Positions 1-10,476 of a DNA stretch of 64,000 nucleotides are shown piece by piece. Position 1 is the first letter of the stretch; each line of letters opens with the position of its first letter. The DNA is taken from positions 620,001-684,000 of the forward strand of contig JAGTJM010000011.1 of the NCBI GenBank assembly GCA_020747015.1, given 5' to 3'. The notes under the pieces were generated by a model, which worked only from the letters and a program-made list of their open reading frames with translations, did no database searches and was not told where the DNA came from. Made by a program: the position numbers and the translations under genes. Origin of the DNA: Pyrenochaeta sp. MPI-SDFR-AT-0127 (Eukaryota; Ascomycota; Dothideomycetes; Pleosporales; Cucurbitariaceae).

Positions 1-1097
1 AGCTATCACTATCGATTGGACGGATAGGCTGGTTGAAGCCCGGCGGCTGAATAGCAAATACCATGGCGACGTTGCGACCAACGGGCATTTGTGGTGTCTC
101 TGTCGCGATACTTGTGTGGCCAGGCAGCACCACCCACGGCACAGCACTCAGCACACAGCACGCAGCACAGCGGCCTCACAGCGGCCTGGCCGACGCCCAG
201 CTCAGTCGCCCTTCAGCTGCTGTCGCCTTTCTCAAGCGTGTCACTGGCCACTCGGGGCGAGCGGATCGAGTGGCTATCGATAGCAAGTGCAGCCAACCAA
301 GAGCTGCCTAGGCCGGAACCGCTGTGCACGTCTTCATTTCGCCTACAGCCCCATGCAGCCACGGGCTGGCCTTGCATTGGGCGACTAAGATAGGCCGCAT
401 AAAGTTATACGGCTTGCTGTTTTAACACGAGTCGTCACAGAATAAACTCAGTGCATGCGTCGTGCAGGGGTCGGGCTGCATGGGTGCCCACGGCGCTGGT
501 TGGCCCTATGTGGAGTCGACATGCACTGCGCCCCGACTGCTCCCACACCAATACCGCGCGACTGTCCGTCCTGTGCCTGGTCATCGCTTTCTTTTTCTGT
601 TCCGTCGCTCGCTGATCTAAAGACTCGTGCCCTCTCTCTCTCGTTTCCCTGTCCAAGGTTTATCAACCTCGTTGCTTGTCGTTTTTTTCTTAACCTCCCA
701 CATCCCCTTCCAGGTCCCTCGCCTTTGGTTCATATTTGTACAATTCCGACTTGTGCATTGTGACCGTTCATTCCTTCCTCGGACCTTCCATCTCGTCCTA
801 CGCGCACGACCCTATGACATCTACCACGGCCCAGTAGGCAATACCTATTAGTAGACGGCTTCGTTATTACGAGTCGTTGTCCAGTCGCTCCTTCGACCAT
901 TTCATTCCTATCCCAGCATCTGCTTCGCCTTTAGCCTCAGTTAATTCGACTAAAACTTGCATCGCCCAACAAAAAATTACCAACAACCATCCTGCATCCA
1001 GTAAACCACAATTGGTGAGAAGAGTGCCTTTGGATGACAACCACCTGGTGGTACACCCGCTAACCCAGTCGACTACAGAAAATCACTGCTATTCGCA
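1..1097. other. Upstream region and leader of the Msn2-type gene
   Basis: No gene is supported here. The stretch at about 120-180 is rich in CAGCAC-like units. From about 580 to 1000 the plus strand is pyrimidine-rich, as in leaders of highly regulated fungal genes. Two short ATG-initiated upstream ORFs are visible: 814-837 (7 codons and a stop) and 1034-1063 (9 codons and a stop). One AGGGG stress-response-element core lies at 466-470. Open frames in this stretch are short or lack an ATG. Confidence 0.5.
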
Positions 1098-2877
1098 ATG
1101 GAAGGCTCATATCCCATGCACCCTGCCCAGGCCATGCAGTCGCCATTCTTCTACTACAACCCAGACCCCCAAGGAGAGAACGCCCGTCAACACGGTCACT
1201 TCACACCCCATCCGTCAGGACAGTCGACCTTTCAACCGCAGAACATGTACTTCCAGAGGCCATCATCAGCACACTCCCAGCTCTCGTACCCCCAGACTGC
1301 CTACGCAAATCAGATGATCACACCCGTAGCTTCTCCCCAGCCAATGTACCAGAAGCCGACTATCCTGATCCAGCCTCTGGAGTCGCCATATCTCCATCCG
1401 CTAGACACAGACTACTCGTTCACGCCTGCTACCCCACCTCTATCGTCGTCTGGTAGCACTGTTAGTAGCCCACCGTCTAGTTGTGATATTCTGCCCACAC
1501 CACTCCTTGACATCTTCCCAAGTGAGACCATGGAGGGTGTTAAGCAGGGCTGCGAAGGTGAGGTCTTTTCTGAGATCCTTTCTGCCGGCCTTGAATGGCG
1601 CTCAGCGACCCCACCCATGACCCCAGGTAAGCCATATTTTTTTTAATATTCTTCTTTATGTGTGCTACCCGCGTAGCCAAGTTTGTCCAAATTAGATCAG
1701 GTGAAGGTTGATGACAGTGTTGCTGACTGCCCCAGTATACATCCAGCCACCTTCGGCTAACCAGGGGTCGTACCTTCTGTCTGCAACTTCGTGCCCCTCG
1801 CTTTCCCCATCACCCTCACCATTGCCGCGCGCGTCTTTCGCTGAGGCCGAGAACAACTTCTGCAACCCCAGAGACCTCACCGTTTCTGTATCTGCTGACT
1901 TGCCTACTGTCCTCACACTTTGCCCCGGCGACGAGGAGCACAAGGTCGTTCTCAAAGGTGAGGCTGCCAAGATCGAGCACTTCGAGCCTGCCCAATCCTT
2001 CAACTTCACCGGCCTTCCCACCTTCGAGCCTCTGTTTGAGCTCGACTGCGAGGACGACTTTGCCGGCCTTGTCCACTTTCCCACTACCGAGAACGCACAC
2101 TTCATTGGCAGCAAGCGACAGCGCACCGATCTTGTTGCCTTCACCCCTGAGGAGGATTTCGTAAGCGACGAGAGCTTCACGGATTTCGAAGAGGAACTCG
2201 TTCAAGGTCTCCCCCTCACCCCTGCTGCAAGTGACTTTTCCGACAACATGTCTGTCGCACCTGTATCCAAGAGGCGAACAGTCAAGAAGTCACGCTCAGA
2301 GTACAGCGACGCTGAGTCGGAGGAATTTCAGGGTAAGACCCAGACATCAGGTGATGAAAACACCGCGTCCGGAGCATCAAGCCAACAAGAATCAGGTCAA
2401 GCAGACAACGCTGGCGCATCCAGCTCTGACGAGAACGCCAACACCCCCGTCGCCACCACCAGCCGTCGCGGTCGCAAGCAGTCGCTCACTGAGGACCCCT
2501 CAAAGACCTTCGTCTGCACACTCTGCTCGCGCCGCTTCCGTCGCCAGGAGCACCTCAAGCGTCACTACCGCTCTCTCCACACTCACGACAAGCCATTCGA
2601 GTGCACCGACTGCGGTAAGAAGTTCTCAAGAAGCGACAACCTCTCGCAGCATCAACGCACTCATGGCACCGGCGCTGTTACCCTGGACGTCATGAACACG
2701 TCTGAGCTTCACCACGCTGACATGCCGCGCGAGCAACCTGGTGCCTTTGACAACCAGAATCCTGCTTTGATGGGCCAAATCCTCTACGAAGCCGCCAACA
2801 ACATTTCGAGTTCAAGCTCCGACTTCTCTGACCACGATCACTCGCCAATCCAGAAGAAGAGGAAGCGGAACGAGTAG
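1098..2877 (+). CDS. msnA: Msn2/Msn4-type C2H2 stress-response transcription factor (SEB1/MsnA family)
   Basis: A nuclear zinc-finger activator expected to bind STRE (AGGGG) sites in stress-response promoters. Exon 1 is 1098-1626 and exon 2 is 1736-2877, about 556 aa. An alternative acceptor at 1717 also keeps frame and would add six residues. Two adjacent C2H2 fingers lie near residues 436-487; the linker region carries the family-typical RRFRRQEHLKRHYRSLHT and KKFSRSDNLSQHQRTH blocks. The N-terminal half is low-complexity and rich in Pro, Ser, Gln and Tyr, as expected of an activation region. Acidic and Ser-rich patches precede the fingers, and the C-terminus ends in a basic KKRKRN run that could be a nuclear signal. 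The ATG at 1098 is the first in frame. The finger sequence is diagnostic of the family; the stress role is inferred from it. Confidence 0.93.
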
Positions 2878-3827
2878 GCTTAGTCTCCTACCTTTACTTC
2901 TCCTTCCACTTCTCATAATGACTCTTCATGACATCCCTACTCGGTAGAAAGAGTGTGCATCATGCCAGGCGGCCGTTCGTCCACCATCACGTTGTCACGT
3001 TGGGGCGGCTCGGCTAGACAGGCGGCACAGGTTTACATCGGCGGTCAAATCCTTCACCCACAGGCCGGGGCAAAAGTTCCTCACTTCTCTTCTTGAACTG
3101 TATTCTTCCATGACCCAACTTGGTAATAAATACCCCAAGATTGGATTTTACTCTCATCACATTGGTTTTCGCGTTTAGCATGGCACATCAGGGGTTCTGG
3201 CTCTGGGAGGGGGATATGGCGACTTCACTGGCGGACGGATTAGATCTGGTGTTTTTTTTTGGTTTCACTCATGACGGCATGGCCATATTATTACCGGCCA
3301 TCGTCGCCGCGCTCTCCTACATTACTGCTTTTTCGCGTTCTTACCCTCGTTGTAATCGGCCGCGGTCCATCGCTTGCCAATCATTCTGGGAATATTCGCT
3401 TCTTTCTCATCACACATGTAATTTGCCTACCCTCTAACTTTGCTCTGCAAACCTTCTCCTTGCGTCATTCTAGGTTAGAGGTGCTGGCACTATCAATCCG
3501 ATTAGTATACCAAAAAAACGTTACTACATTTCCAAAGTGGCTCTACCTTTATGGCTTCATGATACTCCTGTGACGTGCATGGCTTGTAGAACATTTGGAC
3601 TGACCTCGACTCACTACTGCAGTGACTACTGCAGGCATCCAACCAGACTATCGATGAATTTCCTTTGTTCGGTTGAGACACCATGTTAGCGTGGGTGAAC
3701 CTTGGCGAGATGGCCAATCGATCTTGAGATGCATTAGTCCCAACCAGCAGTACCACTTTCACCACTCGCCTTCTACTTTCTCTGTCTTCGGATCACTCGC
3801 TTCTCTATTCCTCTCTGGCTCCTTGAT
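2878..3827. other. Intergenic region between msnA and DPH6
   Basis: Holds the 3' end of the zinc-finger gene and the promoter of DPH6. It is T-rich around 3250-3260, with pyrimidine-rich sequence just before the DPH6 start at 3765-3825. ORFs here are short and unlike any family I know. Confidence 0.5.
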
Positions 3828-6164
3828 ATGACGCCCTCGCTCAATGTCATTGCTTTGATTTCGGGAGGCAAAGATTCGCTCTTCTCGATATTGCATTGTC
3901 AAGCAAACGGCCACACTGTAGTGGCATTGGCGAATTTACACCCTACGCCCTCGAGCGGTGAAGATGGAGACATCAACAGTTACATGTACCAGACTGTAGG
4001 ACACTCAACGATCCCATTGTACGAGCAAGCACTTGGCATCCCGCTCTATCGTCAAGAGATTGCAGGCAAGGCAATCAACTCAAGTAGAGATTACGATGCA
4101 CCTCTAGCTGAGCAAGATCATGATGAGACGGAAGACTTGGTTCCACTGCTTAGAAGCGTCATGGAGGCGCATCCAGAGGCCAATTCTGTATCTACAGGAG
4201 CAATCTTAAGCACGTATCAGCGAACGCGGGTGGAATCTGTCGCGCTGAGGCTGGGTCTTACTCCGCTGTCATACCTATGGCAGTATCCATTTCTTCCACC
4301 TTACACACAGTCGTCCCTTCTGCATGATATGGCAGCCATAGGCCAAGAGGCGATTATCATAAAGACAGCGTCTGGCGGCATGGATGAGACTTTCCTGGGC
4401 TTCGATGTTGCGAGCCAAAGAACGATTGGGAGGGTGGGAAAAGCCATGGCACGATTTGGTGAGCAGAGCAATGGAGCAATCTTGGGTGAGGGAGGTGAGT
4501 TTGAAACGCTGGCACTTGATGGGCCGAGACCGCTTTGGAAGAAGAGGATAAAAATTGAGCTTGGTCCACCCGCGGTAATGGATGGCGGTCAAGCAGTACT
4601 GAAAATACAGGCGAGTACTCTTGAAGAGAAGAGCACGGATGCAGAGGAGATATTTGAGCCGCTGAGAATCCCTGAGCTGTTCGACGATGAATTCAAACCG
4701 GCACTGAGAGCTGTCGACGACGGCAACGACAACCGCTCGTTCATCTCAGACGATGCTACGCTTGTCAATGTCCCCTTCTACAGAGGTTCTGCATCGAATG
4801 ATACACCAATATCGGAGAGCCTCCCTAGGAATGCATCCAGCGACACGCCTACAATCTTCACGTACTCCAACTTAACCAGTGATGTCCGCCCATCTTCATC
4901 ACCTGGTTCACCCTCACGACAGCTTACCAAGATCTTCCTCCGTCTTGATCACTTCTTGGCGCAATGGCATGTTTCAAAATCCAGCGTCGACCACTGCACA
5001 CTTCTGCTCCGTGACATGACAGACTTTACAGTTCTCAATCCGATCTACGGGCAGTTCTTCACTGGTGTGAACCCACCAGCCCGAGTCACAATCGCGGCTG
5101 GAGACGCCTTACCAGAGGGTGTGGATGTGATGCTGAGTGTAATTGTTGACAAGGATTTGAGGGACCGGAAGGGCAAGACTGTACGGGCAGTGGACAGACA
5201 GGGTCTCCATGTGCAGGGGAGAAGCTACTGGGCACCAGCAAATATTGGACCATATAGCCAGGCGATTTCGGTGCGATTGCCAGTAGGCGACGAGAAAGTC
5301 CAGGGTACGGAGAAAGATGTTGGTGAAGTTGTGTACGTGGCCGGCCAAATTCCCCTAGTACCCGCGTCCATGGAAGTTTATCGAGATGAGGGCTTCAGGG
5401 GACAGGCAGTGCTCTCACTCCAGCACTTGTGGCGTATTGGACGGACGAAAGGAGTAAAGTGGTGGACTGCAGGCGTCGGTTTCATACCAGCTGGTGAGAA
5501 CCCAGAGGTACAAGTACGAATCGCGCAAGAGACTTGGACGGCAATCCACACACCCACGACCCCATCCTCAGCAGACGATGACGAAAATGAAGACGCAGAC
5601 ATCGACCCCTGGGACCGCATGAACCGCATCGCAGGGTCCACATTCAACGACATCACATATCGCTCACCCATTCCCGACTTGGGCGCAGTCTCCAGTCCTA
5701 CATCCCGGACCACGACGCCAACACCGCCCTGCTTCATTGCCCAAGTACACTCGCTCCCACGCGGTGTAGACATTGAGTGGAGCGCCACGGGTCTCGCAGC
5801 CTCTTCGATCCACTTCAACCGCAGCCTAGCGCACAACAGCCTCACAATCGCCACGCCATTGCACTCGCGCTCGCGCTTCTACACGCTAGAAATTCGCGAG
5901 CAAAACGACGTCGATGCCCTACGAAAGCTGGGCGAGGACAGTGTAAAGGACTGGACGAGTGCGACGCTCTATGCAGGACCGGGCTTCGAGTGGAGCGCAA
6001 AGATAAATCTCAGAGGCGTGCAGTGGATACCTTGTCTACGGGTATGGGGCGAGGGCGGCAGAGAGGTCAGGGCTGTGCTTGTTGGCAGGGTGGATGGCGA
6101 AGACGAAAGGGAAGAGTCGGCCATGGGGAAGTTTGTAAACAGTCTGAGGTTCAAAAGCATATGA
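3828..6164 (+). CDS. DPH6: Diphthine-ammonia ligase with C-terminal Rid/YjgF domains
   Basis: Catalyses the last step of diphthamide synthesis on elongation factor 2: ATP-dependent amidation of diphthine. It is a single 778-aa exon. The PP-loop ATP-pyrophosphatase motif SGGKDS is at residues 12-17, and the family-specific GEGGEFETLALDGP block is near residue 220. The C-terminal half contains YjgF/YER057c/UK114-like (Rid) segments, with recognisable IGPYSQAI and VYVAGQIPL motifs. This ATPase plus tandem Rid arrangement and the length match fungal Dph6 (yeast YLR143W). The start lies after a pyrimidine-rich leader and the protein begins directly with the PP-loop strand. The gene converges tail to tail with MDM31. 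Confidence 0.95.
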   Translation: MTPSLNVIALISGGKDSLFSILHCQANGHTVVALANLHPTPSSGEDGDINSYMYQTVGHSTIPLYEQALGIPLYRQEIAGKAINSSRDYDAPLAEQDHDETEDLVPLLRSVMEAHPEANSVSTGAILSTYQRTRVESVALRLGLTPLSYLWQYPFLPPYTQSSLLHDMAAIGQEAIIIKTASGGMDETFLGFDVASQRTIGRVGKAMARFGEQSNGAILGEGGEFETLALDGPRPLWKKRIKIELGPPAVMDGGQAVLKIQASTLEEKSTDAEEIFEPLRIPELFDDEFKPALRAVDDGNDNRSFISDDATLVNVPFYRGSASNDTPISESLPRNASSDTPTIFTYSNLTSDVRPSSSPGSPSRQLTKIFLRLDHFLAQWHVSKSSVDHCTLLLRDMTDFTVLNPIYGQFFTGVNPPARVTIAAGDALPEGVDVMLSVIVDKDLRDRKGKTVRAVDRQGLHVQGRSYWAPANIGPYSQAISVRLPVGDEKVQGTEKDVGEVVYVAGQIPLVPASMEVYRDEGFRGQAVLSLQHLWRIGRTKGVKWWTAGVGFIPAGENPEVQVRIAQETWTAIHTPTTPSSADDDENEDADIDPWDRMNRIAGSTFNDITYRSPIPDLGAVSSPTSRTTTPTPPCFIAQVHSLPRGVDIEWSATGLAASSIHFNRSLAHNSLTIATPLHSRSRFYTLEIREQNDVDALRKLGEDSVKDWTSATLYAGPGFEWSAKINLRGVQWIPCLRVWGEGGREVRAVLVGRVDGEDEREESAMGKFVNSLRFKSI

Positions 6165-6617
6165 GGATAGCGCGGCAGAGAGAATGGGCGAGTGCTAGAG
6201 CCAGTCGTACTTGTAATGTATACTGTTGAACGATTCATGGTTTTGGTGTGCTAGCTTCTTTACAAGGCAGTTCTGTAGGTCTGTTTCGAAAGGAATTGAT
6301 CTTGTAGTGGCACATACTCACGATTCTAATGTGGTCATGGTGGAGTTGTTTTCGTCAATGTAACGATAGAACAGTGAAAGAATATAGAATTCCTCAAGCA
6401 AAAGTGAGAATGCAGGCTCGTCATTTCATTCGTTGGCGATTACTTTATAGACATAAAGATGCACCACTGCACCATGTATCGTACTCACCCAAACCAAGTT
6501 CGAGTCCACCCATCCCAAATTCCCAAGCAAGTTCATTGTTTTATTGTGTGCTCCAAACGCCATGCTTCGTAGAGTACAAAAAGTTGAGTTGGCGACTAAT
6601 GTGGTCGCGGGGGTATA
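6165..6617. other. Convergent intergenic region DPH6 / MDM31
   Basis: Contains the 3' ends of two convergent genes. Nothing else is supported; the one plus-strand frame here (from 6329) is antisense to the last MDM31 exon. Confidence 0.5.
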
Positions 6618-8851
6618 TTAGGCAATGTTTCCAGCTAGCCCTAAGAAGAGAGCTTGGGCGGCTAGTTGAAGTGTCCAAATGCCGACTTTCTTTATGCGGC
6701 GTTTGCGCACGGTTCGGTCATCAAGGACATCGCGAGCGAAGGCATCGTACATCTATGTCCTGGTTAATATCTCGTTGTAACACTTACATATGAGCAAAGG
6801 AGTTTGAAGCTTACCTCGCGCGATACCTCCTCCATCAGCCCGCTATCATACAACGACCAACTCCCATCAAATTCGCTAACTTGTTTCACAACCCTACAAT
6901 TTACTGGTATGAACGTGCGTTTCGAGTTGATGTATGCAACGATCGGTCGTACAAGGGCATTATTGACGTAAGATATGTCCCTCGTGAAGATGGGAACTGC
7001 AGCTCGTACATCATTGAGGTGGACACGCATGTCCATGATCATGAATCGTTTGTCTTCTGAACTATCCTGTTCTTGTTGGGCTTTGTCTTCATGTCGATGG
7101 TCATCGAATCCTTGGGCGGCGTGGTCCGAGAAGTGATGCTTTCGACCGTTCTGTGAAACAGTGGCTTCGACGCGGTCATACATGTCAGACATGACTTTTG
7201 CAATGCTGTCGTCATCATCATTGGGAAGCATTATATCCGCTATGATGTCGACATTGCCCTCATGAATCCATGAAAATGGGCCGTCGTAACCACGGTTAAG
7301 GTGGTCAATGTTAAGGCCATCGATTCTAATTCGGCTATGTTTCTTCCATGTGCTGCCGTCGTCAGTGTCGCGGCCACTGCTGAGCTGCGCTCCGGTGTAG
7401 TTGTGTGTTTGTCGCGGATGAATGGTGAAGAGAGAGTTGTCAAAAGAGCCGGACATCATGTTTGCTGATAGGAAGTCGTAGAAAAGCCACTGCTTTCGTA
7501 GTTGAGGGAGGTCGCAGGAGTAGATGCTTGCTGAGAAGGGGCGGAACCCATTGGGCTGATAGATGGTCACGAGCACATCCTCCATCTTAAACGAATCAAG
7601 CTCGAAGTCGCCCGGGCTATGTTCGTGCTTGTATGACCGCGGATCTACACCCTCGACTGTGTGCACGGAAGTTCGATCGACAACGCCGCGAATGCCCTTT
7701 ATTTCGACATCCTTGAGTAGACCTTTTCCGTTGAACCATTTCGAAAAGGATAGCGTAACATTTACGGTGTCGATAGATATATCGAACTGGGTATAATTTG
7801 TGTCTTCAACTGCATCAGCAGCGTCAGTTACTCCGTCCTTGACGTCTTTCTCATGTTGGGCTTTGGCAGCAGCAGCTGCGGCCATCTCGGTCTGAGAACC
7901 CTTGCTGACCTTGCCACGACCTTGCCCTGGGCGTCGCGACACAAACACCTTCCGGAACGAAATAACGCCGTCCTTCCATTTGGGCACAACGGCAGTTTCG
8001 AAGACCACTTTGATACCAGATGACTGTGTTAGGTAATTCCCAATCCATTTGCCCAGAGTTTCCTGCGAAAACGCCGTGTTTATCATGAATATAGTCAACA
8101 TGAAGAAGGTGGTAGTGCCCAAGACAACCCATAGCACGTGGGCTGCCAGTATCCACGAGAAGAGGGCGTATATCTCATCGGCATTGAACGGACGGGTACT
8201 TCTTATAGTGATCCATTTGAACCGAACCTTCATCCGTGACCAGAAGCCAGAGGCGGCGGCCAATAGCTCTGCTTTGCTTGGGCGGTATAGGTGTGGTAGG
8301 GAATGTGGAAGGCGATCGAGTAGGTGCTTACTCGAAGCGTGCTCGGCATCGGCAGCCTGCTTTGGTGTCGAATTGGAGGGCTTGGGGGGGATTGCTGGCT
8401 GAGGCGAGAGGGTAGCCTGCGGTGCCTGTGGTGCGCCATTTCGTTTGTTCTTGGATGAGGCATTCGTCGCTGAGCTCTTGTTGCGCCGCTCTGCACTTCC
8501 ATTTCGTCTCAGCGCGCGACCTGATCTAGACGACGCATTTCTGCCCCATGCCGAAAGTACAGCTACCGTGACGCTCTGCAGAACATGGCTTGATCGGGGT
8601 GTCGGCGCTCGACCCAGAGACGCGGACAAGGGTCCAAGGTGCGGTGAGGATGTGCGTGCAGGCAGACAGGTCAATGACCAGCCTGCATGTCGTGAGATTG
8701 AAGCAATGGGCCGTCTCTGTACCCTGTCCCTCCATAGTGACTGTGGCCATGCTCCCCCTTCAAAGCGCGGGAGGGCACCGCTCTGTCGCAGCGACTGGCC
8801 GACCAAGGAGCGCCACAGAGACGTGCCGGCCAACCCTACATTCTTGTTCAT
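6618..8851 (-). CDS. MDM31: Mitochondrial inner-membrane protein Mdm31/Mdm32 family
   Basis: A mitochondrial inner-membrane protein needed for normal mitochondrial shape and mtDNA inheritance in yeast. Exon 1 is 8851-6815 and exon 2 is 6752-6618, joined over a 62-bp intron with a TTAAC branch site; the product is 723 aa. The N-terminus is rich in Arg, Ser and Ala with almost no acidic residues, as expected of a presequence. A strong membrane span lies at about residues 229-258. The body carries the conserved Mdm31 region (for example WKDGVISFRKVFVSR). The second exon supplies the conserved tail, starting MYDAFARDVLDD and ending in a second hydrophobic stretch. Without it the protein would run into 16 unrelated residues read from the intron. 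Divergent from PNO1. Confidence 0.93.
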
Positions 8852-9196
8852 TATAATCGCGGCGGGTACATGGTCAATGTTCGCAAGGCCGAGGGTGTGC
8901 GAACGGGGCAGTGGCGTGAGGTGTCAGAGGGGTGCGAGGGGGGCGATGCAGTCGAAGCCGTGGGCTGGTCTGGTATATCGACCTTCACGTCATTGTGCAA
9001 AGCAGAAGCAAAGTAGCGTGAGTGGCGCTAGGCCGCATCGGGCACTTGCACCAGCAGGCCATTCTCGCCTCACAAATTTCCGAGCCTGCGAACTTTTGTC
9101 TTATCGATAACCCCGCCGAATTTCACCCTTCAGCACCATCACCACCAGCCCGCCGCGTCTAGGCCAGACAAGGACCAAGCAACATCGCCAGACAAG
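8852..9196. promoter_or_regulatory. Shared divergent promoter MDM31 / PNO1
   Basis: About 345 bp separate the two divergent start codons, so both promoters must lie here. I see no clear TATA box or other named element. Confidence 0.5.
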
Positions 9197-10030
9197 ATGC
9201 CAGCACCGACAGCGCTCATACGCCAGCCTGACGAGGCCACCGAGGATGTCACAATGGACGCCGTCAACGTCCCGCTGCCCACCGACGACGACACAGAACT
9301 GGTCAATATGAGCATAGAGTCTGCCGTCACACCAAAGGATGGCCCAGAAGCGTCTACGGACGATGTGCCCATGACTGACGAGACTGGCCGACCCAAATTC
9401 GCACCTGCAAAGTCGATACCGCTTGCGTTCCGCCGTGAGCAGCGAAAAGTGCCAATCCCACCACATCGAACTACACCGCTGAAGAGCGCCTGGCCAAAGA
9501 TCTATGTGCGCAAAACATACAGTGAACAGTCAGCACAAGCTTGGCTAACATTGAAATAGCCCCCTCTTGTCGAACACCTCAAGCTTCAAGTCCGCATGAA
9601 CCACAAAACCAAATCCGTCGAACTGCGCACCTCCACTACCACAACCGACACTGGCGCCCTCCAAAAGGGTGAAGACTTTGTGAAAGCCTTCACTCTAGGC
9701 TTTGATGTCGACGACGCCATCGCCCTCCTCCGCCTCGACGACCTATACATCGAGACCTTCGAGATCAAGGATGTCAAGACGCTCAACGGCGAGCACTTGG
9801 GCCGTGCGATTGGTAGGATAGCTGGCAAGGACGGGAAGACAAAGTTTGCAATTGAAAATGCGAGCAGAACGCGCGTAGTACTAGCAGATCAGAAGATTCA
9901 CATCTTGGGCGGCTTCAAGAATATTCATATCGCAAGAGAGGCCATTGTCAGTCTGATTCTGGGTCAGAATCCAAGCAAGGTCTATGGAAATCTTCGGACA
10001 GTCGCGGGCAGAATGAAGGAGAGGTTTTAG
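9197..10030 (+). CDS. PNO1: KH-domain ribosome assembly factor Pno1/Dim2
   Basis: A pre-40S assembly factor that binds the 3' end of pre-18S rRNA with Nob1 and assists Dim1 methylation. Exon 1 is 9197-9505 and exon 2 is 9560-10030, giving 259 aa. The 54-bp intron has a GTGCGC donor and a GCTAACA branch site. The join restores the conserved KIYPPLVEHLKLQVRMN block. The first 100 residues are acidic and variable, and the KH-like region includes GRIAGKDGKTKFAIENASR and ILGGFKNIHIAREA, both characteristic of the family. It ends in the typical GNLRTVAGRMKERF-like tail. Length fits the family. Confidence 0.96.
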
Positions 10031-10476
10031 ATGTAGAATGGAAAGTGGAACGGTGTATGCATTTTCGTGGCGTTTTGGGGTAAGGGCAAGGTGGAAAATA
10101 CCATCTGACATGATTGCATGACAGGCAGATGATGGTTTAGCGATCATTAGATGCTTATAAATGCGATCTCCAAACAATTTTCAAAAGTATAGAATCGCCT
10201 CAAATCTCATCCTCTGTGTAGTAGTCGCCTTGAGTATCGGACAGCCAGCGTTACGATCAAGTAGCTCCACCCGGGATTGACTTGGGAATTTCTCATCTTC
10301 TTAAAAGACATGAACTGTGTAGAACGAGCCGACTCGCAGGTGAGGATACTTTATTTCTAAGCTCAACCTCAACTTTTAAGCTCGAGTGGGTATATCACGG
10401 AGGAGGGCAGGTAGAGGATATTTCAGTGTCCACCTCTACGTAGATCTTTGATTAGGTTTAAATCTAGAATGATACT
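10031..10476. other. Convergent 3' regions of PNO1 and the ABC transporter
   Basis: About 450 bp between two convergent stop codons. No coding sequence is supported; the minus-strand frame across it is antisense to PNO1. Confidence 0.5.
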
